A stretch of 64,000 nt of DNA from Panulirus ornatus (lineage: Eukaryota > Arthropoda > Malacostraca > Decapoda > Palinuridae): assembly GCF_036320965.1 (NCBI RefSeq), contig NC_092250.1:11241600-11305599 (forward strand), in the 5' to 3' direction. Position numbers and translations under genes: made by a program. Below are positions 10,092 through 20,098 of the stretch, in pieces. The notes below the pieces were generated by a model, which saw nothing but the letters and a program-made list of their open reading frames with translations, did not search any database and had not been told where the DNA came from. How positions within the stretch are numbered: the first letter of the stretch is position 1; the number at the start of each line of letters is the position of its first letter.

Positions 10092-12344
10092 TTTACGTAT
10101 GTAAGTAGGAGAGATAGCCAGGGAGCGTTATTGGCTTAGGTGTTAAATCGATTGCCGCTTGAAAGAGAGACTTTTGGATGTTAATATGCTGAGAGGGGCA
10201 ACTGGAGGGATGTGATTATTATCTTTTGGAGGCGAAGGTGAAGATATGACAGGTTTTCAGAAAAGAAGACAGAATGTTGGGGTGAAAAGAGTAGTGAGCG
10301 TAATTGAACTTGGAAAGGAAAGTTTTGTGAGGAAGTGCCAAGAAAGGCTGGGTGCAGAATGGAAAAAGGTGAGAGCAAAGGACGTAAGGGGAGTGGAGAA
10401 GGAATGGGATGTATTGAGGGAAGCAGTGATGGCTTGCGCAAAAGATGACTGTGGCATGAGAAAGCTGGGAGGTGGGCGCTTTGGAAAGGGTGGTGAGTGG
10501 TTAAATGAAGTAAGATTGCTAGTGAAAGAGAAGAGAGAGGCATTTGAACGATTTTTGCAGAGAATGCATGAATAGTGTCATTGTATAAAGGCAAAAGGGA
10601 TAAAGGTGAGTGTTCAAATTACAGAGGTAAAAGTTTGTTGAGTATTCCTGGGAAATTATGTTGGAGGGTATTGATTGAGAGGGTGAAGGCATGTACAGTG
10701 CATCAGATTGGGGAAGAGCGATGTGGTTTCAGAAGTGGTAGAGGCTGTGTGGATCAGGTGTTTTCTTTGAAGAATGTATGTGAGAAATGCTTAGAAAATC
10801 AGATGGATTTGTCTGTAGCATTTATGGATCTGGAGAAGGTATATGATCGAGTTGATAGAGATGCTCTGTGGAAGGTATTAAGAGTATATGGTGTGGAAGG
10901 AAAGTTGCTAGAAGCAGTGAGTTTTTATCGAGGATGAAAGGCATGTATACAAGTGGGAAAAGAGGAAAGTGATTGGCTCCCAGTGAATGTTGGTTTACGG
11001 CAGGGGTGTGTGATGTTTCAGTGGTTTTTCAATGTGTTGATGGATGGGGTTGTTAGGGAGGTGATTGCAAGAGTTATGGAGAGAGGGGCAAGTATGCAGT
11101 CTGTTGAGGAAGAGAGGGCTTGGGAAGTGAGTCAGTTGGTGTTCGCTGATGATACGGCGCTGGTTGCTGATTCGGGTGAGAAACTGCATAAGCTGGTGAC
11201 TGAGTTTGGTAAAGTGTGTGAAAGAAGAAATCTGAGAGTAGATGTGATTAAGAGTAAGTTTATTAGGTTCGGTAGGGTTGAGGGACAAATCAATTGATAG
11301 GTAAGTTTGAATGGAGAAAAACTGGAGGAAATGAAGTGTTTTAAATATCTGGGCGTGGATTTAGCAGCAGATGGAACCATGGAAGCGAAAGTGAGTCACA
11401 GGGTGGGGGATTGAGTGAAGGTTCTGGGAGAGTTGAAGAATGTGTGGAAGGCGAGAACGTTATCTTGGTGAGCAAAAATAGGTATGTTTGAAGGAATAGT
11501 GGTTCCAACAATCTTATATGGTTGCGAGGCGTGGGCTATAGATAGGGTTGTGCAGAGAAGGATGGATGCGTTGGAAATGAGATATTTGAGGACAATATGT
11601 GGTGTGAGGTGGTTTGATCGGGTAAGTAATGAAAGGGTAAGAGAGATGTGTGGTAATAAAAAGGATGTGGTTGAAAGTGCAGATAAGGCTGTATTGAAAT
11701 GGTTTGGTCACATGGAGAAAATGAGTGAGAAAAGATTGACAAAAAGGATGTATGTGTCAGAGGTGGAGGGAACAAGGAGAAGTGGGAGACAAATTGGAGG
11801 TGGAAGGATGGAGTGAAAAATATTTTGAGCGATCGGGGCTTGAATATAGTGGAGGGTGAAAGGCGTGCAAGGAATAGAGTGAACTGGAACGATATGGAAT
11901 AACGCGGTCAACGTGTTGTCATTGGATTGAACCAGGGTATGTGAAGCGTCTGGGGTAAACCATGGAAATTTTTGTGGGGCCTGGATGTGGAAAGGGAAAT
12001 GTGGTTTTGGTGCATTACACATGACTGCTAGAGACTGAGTGTTGACTTTTCCTAGCGCTACCTCACACGCGCGCGGGGGGAGGGGGGTGCCATTTCATGT
12101 GTGGCGCGTTGGCGAGAGAAATGGATGAAAGAAGCAAGTATGAATATATACATGTGTATATGTGTGTATATGTATATGTATATGTATATGTATGTATATG
12201 TATACGTTGAAATGTATAGGTATGTACATGTGCGTGTTTGGGCGTTTATGTATATACATGTGTATGTCGGTGGGTTGGGCCATTGTTTCGTGTTTCCTTG
12301 CGCTATCTCACTAGCATGGGAGACAGCGACAAAGTATAATAGAA
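10090..12344 (+). mobile_element. RTE-like LINE R1, 3' part (old subfamily, long 3'UTR)
   Basis: Resumes at the YVSRRDG-equivalent codons that should follow the point where R1 stopped at 4065. About 530 bp are missing at 10562-10566, joining TTTTTGCAG to GAATGCATG (compare R3 7762-8294). The 3' end has the long 3'UTR, including the GGGGCCTGGATGTGG segment that young copies lack. It is followed by (CA)n and (TA)n. Confidence 0.85.
10246..11890 (+). pseudogene. LINE reverse transcriptase of R1, multiple lesions and internal deletion
   Basis: Recognisable pieces are an endonuclease/linker remnant (10246-10575), fingers and motif A (10575-10937, DLEKVYDRVDRDALWK), motif B with a weakened core (LRQGCVMFQWFFN), the FADDTALVAD box (10953-11297) and the LYGCEAWAIDRV block (11484-11816). 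Stops and frameshifts separate them. The long decay relative to R2 and R3 supports R1 being the older host of the nested insertions. Confidence 0.8.
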
Positions 12345-12345
12345 T

Positions 12346-12657
<312 letters not shown>

Positions 12658-14458
12658 TTGATGATAGAGTGGCAGATATAGGGTGTTTTGGTCGAGGTGG
12701 TGTGCAAAGTGAGAGGGTTAGGGAAAATGATTTGGTAAACAGAGAAGAGGTAGTGAAAGCTTTGCGGAAGATGAAAGCCGGCAAGGCAGCAGGTTTGGAT
12801 GGTATTGCAGTGGAATTTATTAAAAAAGGGGGTGACTGTATTGTTGACTGGTTGGTAAGGTTATTTAATGTATGTATGACTCATGGTGAGGTGCCTGAGG
12901 ATTGGCGGAATGCGTGCATAGTGCCATTGTACAAAGGCAAAGGGGATAAGAGTGAGTGCTCAAATTACAGAGGTATAAGTTTGTTGAGTATTCCTGGTAA
13001 ATTATATGGGAGGGTATTGATTGAGAGGGTGAAGGCATGTACAGAGCATCAGATTGGGGAAGAGCAGTGTGGTTTCAGAAGTGGTAGAGGATGTGTGGAT
13101 CAGGTGTTTGCTTTGAAGAATGTATGTGAGAAATACTTAGAAAAGCAAATGGACTTGTATGTAGCATTTATGGATCTGGAGAAGGCATATGATAGAGTTG
13201 ATAGAGATGCTCTGTGGAAGGTATTAAGAATATATGGTGTGGGAGGAAAGTTGTTAGAAGCAGTGAAAAGTTTTTATCGAGGATGTAAGGCATGTGTACG
13301 TGTAGGAAGAGAGGAAAGTGATTGGTTCTCAGTGAATGTAGGTTTGCGGCAGGGGTGTGTGATGTCTCCATGGTTGTTTAATTTGTTTATGGATGGGGTT
13401 GTTAGGGAGGTAAATGCAAGAGTTTTGGAAAGAGGGGCAAGTATGAAGTCTGTTGGGGATGAGAGAGCTTGGGAAGTGAGTCAGATGTTGTTCGCTGATG
13501 ATACAGCGCTGGTGGCTGATTCATGTGAGAAACTGCAGAAGCTGGTGACTGAGTTTGGTAAAGTGTGTGGAAGAAGAAAGTTAAGAGTAAATGTGAATAA
13601 GAGCAAGGTTATTAGGTACAGTAGGGTTGAGGGTCAAGTCAATTGGGAGGTGAGTTTGAATGGAGAAAAACTGGAGGAAGTGAAGTGTTTTAGATATCTG
13701 GGAGTGGATCTGGCAGCGGATGGAACCATGGAAGCGGAAGTGGATCATAGGGTGGGGGAGGGGGCGAAAATTCTGGGAGCCTTGAAGAATGTGTGGAAGT
13801 CGAGAACATTATCTCGGAAAGCAAAAATGGGTATGTTTGAAGGAATAGTGGTTCCAACAATGTTGTATGGTTGCGAGGCGTGGGCTATGGATAGAGTTGT
13901 GCGCAGGAGGATGGATGTGCTGGAAATGAGATGTTTGAGGACAATGTGTGGTGTGAGGTGGTTTGATCGAGTGAGTAACGTAAGGGTAAGAGAGATGTGT
14001 GGAAATAAAAAGAGCGTGGTTGAGAGAGCAGAAGAGGGTGTTTTAAAGTGGTTTGGGCACATGGAGAGGATGAGTGAGGAAAGATTGACCAAGAGGATAT
14101 ATGTGTCGGAGGTGGAGGGAGCAAGGAGAAGAGGGAGACCAAATTGGAGGTGGAAAGATGGAGTGAAAAAGATTTTGTGTGATCGGGGCCTGAACATGCA
14201 GGAGGGTGAAAGGAGGGCAAGGAATAGAGTGAATTGGAGCGATGTGGTATACCGGGGTTGACGTGCTGTCAGTGGATTGAATCAAGGCATGTGAAGCGTC
14301 TGGGGTAAACCATGGAAAGCTGTGTAGGTATGTATATTTGCGTGTGTGGACGTATGTATATACATGTGTATGGGGGGTGGTTGGGCCATTTCTTTCGTCT
14401 GTTTCCTTGCGCTACCTCGCAAACGCGGGAGACAGCGACAAAGTATAAAAAAAAGAAA

Positions 14459-14466
<8 letters not shown>
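12658..14466 (+). mobile_element. RTE-like LINE R4, young subfamily, 5' truncated
   Basis: Begins at the DDRVADIGCFG codons, fused head to head with passenger S2, and ends with the short 3'UTR and an A-rich tail running into (TA)n. It is one of the cleanest copies. Confidence 0.9.
12660..14261 (+). CDS. LINE reverse transcriptase and C-terminal domain, open but lacking the endonuclease
   Basis: About 533 uninterrupted codons. Motifs in order: KMKAGKAAGLDGIAVEFIKK, NYRGISLLSIPGKLYGRV, EEQCGFRSGRGCVDQVF, AFMDLEKAYDRVD (motif A Asp), VGLRQGCVMSPWLFN (motif B), MLFADDTALVAD (catalytic Asp pair), LRVNVNKSKVI (motif D), FRYLGVDLAADG (motif E), LYGCEAWAMDRVV and GRPNWRWKDGVKK. All catalytic residues are present. 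There is no native start, because the upstream half was lost by 5' truncation, so expression would need an outside promoter. It ends at VYRG, the young-subfamily stop. Confidence 0.8.
   Translation, partial: DDRVADIGCFGRGGVQSERVRENDLVNREEVVKALRKMKAGKAAGLDGIAVEFIKKGGDCIVDWLVRLFNVCMTHGEVPEDWRNACIVPLYKGKGDKSECSNYRGISLLSIPGKLYGRVLIERVKACTEHQIGEEQCGFRSGRGCVDQVFALKNVCEKYLEKQMDLYVAFMDLEKAYDRVDRDALWKVLRIYGVGGKLLEAVKSFYRGCKACVRVGREESDWFSVNVGLRQGCVMSPWLFNLFMDGVVREVNARVLERGASMKSVGDERAWEVSQMLFADDTALVADSCEKLQKLVTEFGKVCGRRKLRVNVNKSKVIRYSRVEGQVNWEVSLNGEKLEEVKCFRYLGVDLAADGTMEAEVDHRVGEGAKILGALKNVWKSRTLSRKAKMGMFEGIVVPTMLYGCEAWAMDRVVRRRMDVLEMRCLRTMCGVRWFDRVSNVRVREMCGNKKSVVERAEEGVLKWFGHMERMSEERLTKRIYVSEVEGARRRGRPNWRWKDGVKKILCDRGLNMQEGERRARNRVNWSDVVYRG

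Positions 14467-14526
<60 letters not shown>
14467..14526. repeat. (TA)n microsatellite
   Basis: TA run after the A-rich tail of R4 and before the inverted part of R5. Confidence 0.97.
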
Positions 14527-14528
<2 letters not shown>

Positions 14529-15277
14529 ACATAATAGTGATCAGACATCCCTCCAGTATATTAACATCCAAAAGTCCCTCTTTTACACGCCTATCACTTA
14601 ACACGTAATCCAATATCGCCCTTTTCCCATCTATACTACTCACATACGTATACTTATGTATTTGTATTCCCAGTCACCAGTCCTTTTTCAGCACGCAAAT
14701 CCACAAAATCTTCACCATTTCCATTTACAACACTGCACACCCCATGTGCACCAATTATACTCTCAACTGCCACATTACTCACCTTCACATTTAAATCACC
14801 CATCACTATAACCCGGTCTCTTGCATCAAAGCTGCTAACGCACTCATTCAGCTGCTCCCAAAACACTTGGCTTTCATGATTTCTTCTCATGACCAGGTGC
14901 ATAGGCAGCAATGATCACCCATCTCTCTCCATCCACTTTCAGTTTCATCCACATAAATATAATGTTTACTTTCTTACACTCTATCACACTCTCACAACTC
15001 CTGCTTCAGGAGTAGTGCTACTCCTTCCTCAGCTTTTGTCCTCTCACCAACCCCTGACTTTACTCCCAAAATTTTCACAAACCACTCTTCCCCTTTACCT
15101 TTGAGCTTCGTTTTACTCAGAGCCAAACATCCAGGTTTCTTTCCTCAAATATACAACCTATCTCTCCTTTCTCCTCATCTTGGTTACATCCACACACATT
15201 TAGACACCCCAGTCTGAGCCTTGGAGGAGGATGAACACCCCCCGCTTGACTCCTTTTTCTGTTTCCCTTTTCAGAAA
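14527..15277 (-). mobile_element. RTE-like LINE R5, inverted 5' segment (5'UTR and endonuclease)
   Basis: On the minus strand it carries the 5'UTR (from about 15277), the endonuclease start and the GDLN-equivalent block (14654-14911), and stops after the SDHY-equivalent codons at 14527. The next part of the element (GGAGGCGAAAGTAAAG) begins at 15278 on the plus strand. The two segments are nearly consecutive in the element but opposite in orientation, a 5' inversion. Confidence 0.8.
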
Positions 15278-17187
15278 TTTAGATACAAGGAGGCGAAAGT
15301 AAAGATTTGCCGAGGTATTTTAAAAAAGAAGAGAGAATATTGCGGAGAAGAGAGTGGTGAGAGTAAGTGAGCTTGAAAAGGTGACTAGTGTGAGAAAGTA
15401 CTAGAAGGGATTGGGTGAATAAAGACAAAAGGTGAGAGCAAATGTCGTTGGGGGAGAGAAGTTGGAATGGGATGTATTTAGGGAAGCAGTAATGGCTTAC
15501 GCAAAAGATGCCTGTGGCATGAGAGAGGTGGGAGGTGTGCAGATTGGAAGGGTAGTGAGTTCTGGGATGAAGAAGTAAGGTAATAACAGGTAGTGGTGAT
15601 GTGAGAAGGAGATGGCGTAAGTTTTATGAAGGTTTGTTGAATGTATTTGATGATAAAGTGGCAGATATTGGGTGTTTTGGTCGAGGTGGTGAGCGAAGTG
15701 AGAGGGTCAGGGAGAATGGTGTGGTAAACAGGGATGAGGTAGTGAAAGCTTTGCGGAAGATGAAATCCTGGAAGGCAGCGGCTTTGGATGGTATTGCAGT
15801 GGAATTTAATAAGAAGGGGATGACTGTGTTATTGATTGGTTGGTAAGGTTATTCATTGTATGTATGGATCATGGTGAAGTGCCGGAGGATTGGCGGAATG
15901 CATGCATAATGCCATTGCACAATGGCCAAGGGGATAAAGGTGTGTGCTCAAATTATAGAGGTATAAGTTTATTGAGTATTCCTGGGAATTTATGTGGGGA
16001 GGATTTGATTGATAGGGTAAAAGAGTGTACAGAGCATCAGATTGGGAAGAGCAGTGTGGTTTCAGAAGTGGTAGAGGATGTGTGGATCAGGTGTTTGCTT
16101 TGAAGAAAGTTTGCGAGAAATACATAGAAAAACAGATTGATTTGTATGCAGCATTTATGTATCTGGAGAGGCATATGTTAGGGTTGATAGAGATGCTTTG
16201 TGGAAGGATTCAAGAGTATATGGAGTGAAAGGTAAATTGCTAGAAACAGTGAAAAGGGTTTACCAAGGATGTACGAGTAGGAAGAAAGGAGAGTAATTGG
16301 TTCCCAGTGAATGTCGGTTTGCGGTAGGAGTGTTAGATGGCACCACGATTGTTTGATTTGTTTATGGATGGGGTGGTTAGGGAGGTAAATGCAAAAGTTT
16401 TGGAGAGAGGGGTGAGTATGCAGTGTGTTACGGATCAGAGGGCCAAAGAAGTTAGTTAATGTTCGCTGATGATACAGCGCTGGTGGCTGATTCGCGTTAA
16501 GAAACTGCAGAGTTTTGTAACTGAGTTTGGAAAAGTGTGTGAAAGGAGAAAGTTGAGTGTAAATGTGAATAAGAGCAAGGTTATTAGGTTCAGTAAGGTT
16601 GAGGGACAAGTCAGTTGGAATATAAGTTTGAAAAGAGAAAAACTGATGGAAGTGAAGTCTTTTAGATATCTGGGAGAGGACTTAGCAGCGGATGGAACCA
16701 CAGAAGCAGAAGTTGATCAGGGGGTGGGGGAGGGGGCGAAGGTTGTGGGAGCGATGAAGAATGTGTGGAAGGGGAGAACGTTATCTTGGAGAGCAAAAAT
16801 GGGTATGTTTGAAGGAATAGTAGTTTCATCAATGTTATAGGGTTGAGAGGCATGGGCTATAGATAGGGTTGTACGGAGGAGGATGGATGTGTTGGAAATG
16901 AAATGTTTGAGGACAATATGTGGTGTAAGGTGGTTTGATAGAGTAAGTATTGAAAAGGTAGGAGAGATGTGTGGTAATAAAATGAGTGCGGTTCAGAGAG
17001 CAGAGGAGGATGTATTGAAATGGTTTGGACATATGGAGAGAATGAGTGAGGAAAGATTGACAGAGAGAGGGGAACAAGGAGAAGCGGGAGACCAAATTGG
17101 AGGTGGTAGCATGGAGTGAAAAAGATTTAGAGCGATCGGGGCCTGAACATACTGGAGAGTGAAAGACGTGCAAGAAATAGAGTGAAT
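15278..17187 (+). mobile_element. RTE-like LINE R5, 3' segment, degraded
   Basis: Linker, reverse transcriptase and C-terminal block with many frameshifts. About 250 bp are missing near 15580. Reverse transcriptase remnants lie at 15601-15846, 15840-16103 and 16469-16840, and the C-terminal block at 16883-17119. The copy ends abruptly in the last codons (AGAGTGAATTGGAA) with no 3'UTR. Confidence 0.8.
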
Positions 17188-18455
17188 TGGAATTCTTCAG
17201 CATCTTACTGAAAACACTACATCACTGAAGCATCGCACACAACTCTACAAGACTACAGATAACGGAAGCTATATACATAAGGTAATATAATCCCTTCATA
17301 TATCATCAAAGTGCAGGACAAGCTAGGCCTCTACAATTATTCTCTACCACACCCCAAATGACCCCACTCTCTACCTCCACTGGAGTTTCTCAGATGCGTA
17401 GACTTAAGGCAACTTCTCCTAGTCGTTGACCTTAGGAGTATGATGACCCCTGCCGACCACACCACCACCCATGAACTCCGAGGAAACATGATCCACCACT
17501 CAACATATTATGTATGTCACCGCTCTCATTTGTAACACTTCAAGATGCAATTCATTCCTGATTCGTTCCTTATATCGTGATGTATCATCTATAATCAATA
17601 TGACTGAAAATGGGCGGTGTTCGTGTGCCGAAACGTTTGTTTGATGAAGCAAACCATGTGGTGAGAAAAACTGATAGAACCAACAGAAAACTAATGACTG
17701 TAACGTAGGCATTGCTCTTTATCACATATACCAGTTGGGGAGTTAAGGAGTATAGCAGCGTGCTGAGCGGTCGTGGACCGCATAACGTATTCTGGCTTGA
17801 AGGAGATTTACATTGTGCTGTAAATGTTTTGAGGTAAAAGTTTCACAACAGTAAACAGATCTGTGTACACACCGAGGGAACGTCTGCAGTTAATCATAGT
17901 TTTGCTGAAAATATCCTGGAGTACAAACAGAGCCAGGTGAAACTGAATTAGCCATGTGGTCCATACTTAAAGACGAAGAAGATTAATATTTGATTTTTCA
18001 TATCTTTACAAAATAGCACTTAACCCGAGTCATTAGGTGTGGTTAAAAATTCCATGATCGCTAAGCGCCGTTTAAATCCAATCTCAAGGAAAGATTAATG
18101 CCACTTCTGTGGGACAACCTATAAGTTCTTACCAATCTGTCCGTCATCAACCTAAAAAATTCTTGAACGTTGTTGATGAGATGCAGTCGTAAATGCTCCA
18201 CCTGATAATAGTGTTTCTTTGGCAGTCTCACTTCTGTCTGTTCGTCTTCAAAATTCAACTTATATTCCAGAACTCATAGGCTCCTGCTAACTGCCTGGCT
18301 ACGGCTGCCACCACATATAACGTTTTCCATCTGCATAGTATCTGTCTAATCCATTACAATATGGAGGGAATATCAATTCGCTCTTTCCGCAAAGGTGAGT
18401 GGGAGAGAAAGATGAGAGCACATTCCAGATAAAGTTTAGTGAACTTAAGTTTAGA

Positions 18456-18456
<1 letters not shown>
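17188..18456. other. Intergenic stretch, no gene seen
   Basis: No coding region, LINE or PLE match is visible. The longest open frames are 60-70 codons without recognisable motifs. A GTGCCGAAACG segment near 17626 resembles the end of a decayed hammerhead core but has no intact CTGATGA. The sequence is not low complexity. Confidence 0.6.

Positions 18457-18494
<38 letters not shown>
18457..18494. repeat. (CA)n microsatellite
   Basis: Perfect CA run. Confidence 0.97.
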
Positions 18495-18496
<2 letters not shown>

Positions 18497-18504
18497 TACA
18501 TATG

Positions 18505-19219
18505 TGTAAATGTAAATAAGAACAAGGTTATTAGGTTCAGTACAGTTGAGGTGTTTGCTTTGAGGAATTCATGTGATAGATACTTAGAAAAACAAATGGA
18601 TTAAGATGTAGCATTTATGGATCTGGAGAAGGCTTACGATAAGGTTGATAGAGATGCTTTGTGGAAGATTTTAAGAGTATATGGTGCGGTAGGTGAGTTG
18701 CTAGAAGCAGTGAAATTTTTTTACCAAGGATGTAAGGTATGTGTACGAGTAGGAAGAAAGGAGAGTAATTGGTTTCCAGTGAATGTCGGTCTGCGGCAGG
18801 GGTGTGTGATGTCCCCATGGTTGTTTAATTTGTTTATGAATGGGGTGGTTAGGCGGGTGAATGCAAGAGTTTTGGAGAGAGGGGCGAGTATGCAATCTGT
18901 TATGGATGGGAGGGCCTGGGAAGTAAAGTTAGTTGTTGTTTGCCGATGATACAAATCTAGTGGCTGATTCATGTGAGAAACTGCAGATATTAGAGACTGA
19001 GTTTGGAAAATTGTGTGAAAGGAGAGAGTTGAGAGTAAATGTGAATAGGAGCAAGGTTATTAGGTTTAGTAGGGTTGAGGGACAAAATTATTGGCATGTA
19101 AGTTTGAGTGGATAAAAGCTGGAAGAAGTGACGTATCTTAGATATCCGGGAGTGGATTTGGCAGCGGATGGAACCATGGAAGCAGAGGTGAGTCACAGGG
19201 TGGGGGAGGGGCGAAAGTA
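18505..19219 (+). mobile_element. RTE-like LINE R6, shuffled reverse transcriptase fragment
   Basis: A 45 bp piece from motif D (NVNKNKVIRFS-like, 18505-18550) is followed by sequence that belongs upstream of it (VFALRNS ... MDLEKAYDKVDRDALWK, motif B LRQGCVMSPWLFN, ADDTNLVAD at 18945). The order is rearranged. A stop and frameshift break the frame near 18940 and 19113. Confidence 0.75.
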
Positions 19220-19519
19220 CACACATATGTACACATATACATATTCGTACTTGCTTGTCTTCATCCATTCCTCTCGCTACCCCGCCACACAGGAAATAGC
19301 GTCGCTACCCACATTCGTTCACACTCAGTCTCTAGCTATCACGTGTAATGCACTGAAACCACAGCCCCGAACCACATCCAGGCCCAAACCATGACCAAAT
19401 CATTTCAAAACACCCTCCTTTGCTCTCTCAACCACACTCTTTTTATTGCCACACATCTCTCTTACTCTTTCATTACTTACTCGATCAAACAACCTCACAA
19501 TAGATATTGTCATCAAACA
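19220..19519 (-). mobile_element. RTE-like LINE R6 companion, 3'UTR and C-terminal scrap, inverted
   Basis: Minus-strand long-type 3'UTR (19220-19390) joined through a deletion to C-terminal codons (GNKKSVVERAKEGVLK-like, 19391-19519). It lies tail to tail with the preceding fragment. Confidence 0.72.
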
Positions 19520-19696
19520 GAGCTACAAAGTACTTAAGTATTTCGAAGAATAAAATCCGAATTTTGGATTTTTTAAAAATGGAGATATGTAAGCCAACAG
19601 ATTGGATTTCCGATTACCATGATGTTCGCCAAATTAGTTCAAAGAAAGTAAGTGTCTGAATGACTGGAATTTCATAAATGATATGATAATTATCTA

Positions 19697-19698
<2 letters not shown>

Positions 19699-19782
<84 letters not shown>
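19699..19782. repeat. (TA)n microsatellite
   Basis: Perfect TA run. The 180 bp before it (19520-19698) show nothing recognisable. Confidence 0.97.
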
Positions 19783-19785
<3 letters not shown>

Positions 19786-20009
19786 TATACTAATAGCCAT
19801 TTCCCACATTAGCGAGGTAGCGTTAAGAACAGAGGATGAGGACTGGGCCTTTGAGGGAATATCCTCACCTGGCCCCCTTCTCTGTTTCTTCTTTTGGAAA
19901 AAAAAAAGAGAGGGGAGGATTTCCAGCCTCCCACTCCCTCCCCTTTTAGTCGCCTTCTACGACACGCAGGGAATACGTGGGAAGTATTCTTTCTCCCCTA
20001 TCCCCAGGG

Positions 20010-20012
<3 letters not shown>
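19783..20012 (-). mobile_element. Non-autonomous LINE-end element S3, full length
   Basis: A complete copy of about 230 bp between two (TA)n tracts. On the minus strand it starts with CCCTGGGGATAGGGGAG, contains the AAGAATACTTCCCACGTATT and CGTAGAAGGCGACTAAAAGG blocks shared with the LINE 5'UTR, then GGGGGCCAGGTGAGGATA, and ends with the CGCTACCTCGCTAATG-type motif. No ORF. There is no A/B box head, so it is not a tRNA-derived SINE. Confidence 0.85.

Positions 20013-20090
<78 letters not shown>
20013..20090. repeat. (TA)n microsatellite
   Basis: TA run followed by T-rich sequence (the complement of the LINE A-tail) at the 3' end of R7. Confidence 0.97.

Positions 20091-20098
<8 letters not shown>

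Noticed and set aside
17606..17636. Possible hammerhead near GCCGAAACG
   Set aside because: The required CTGATGA reads CTGAAAA and stem I cannot be formed convincingly; treated as a decayed relic at most.
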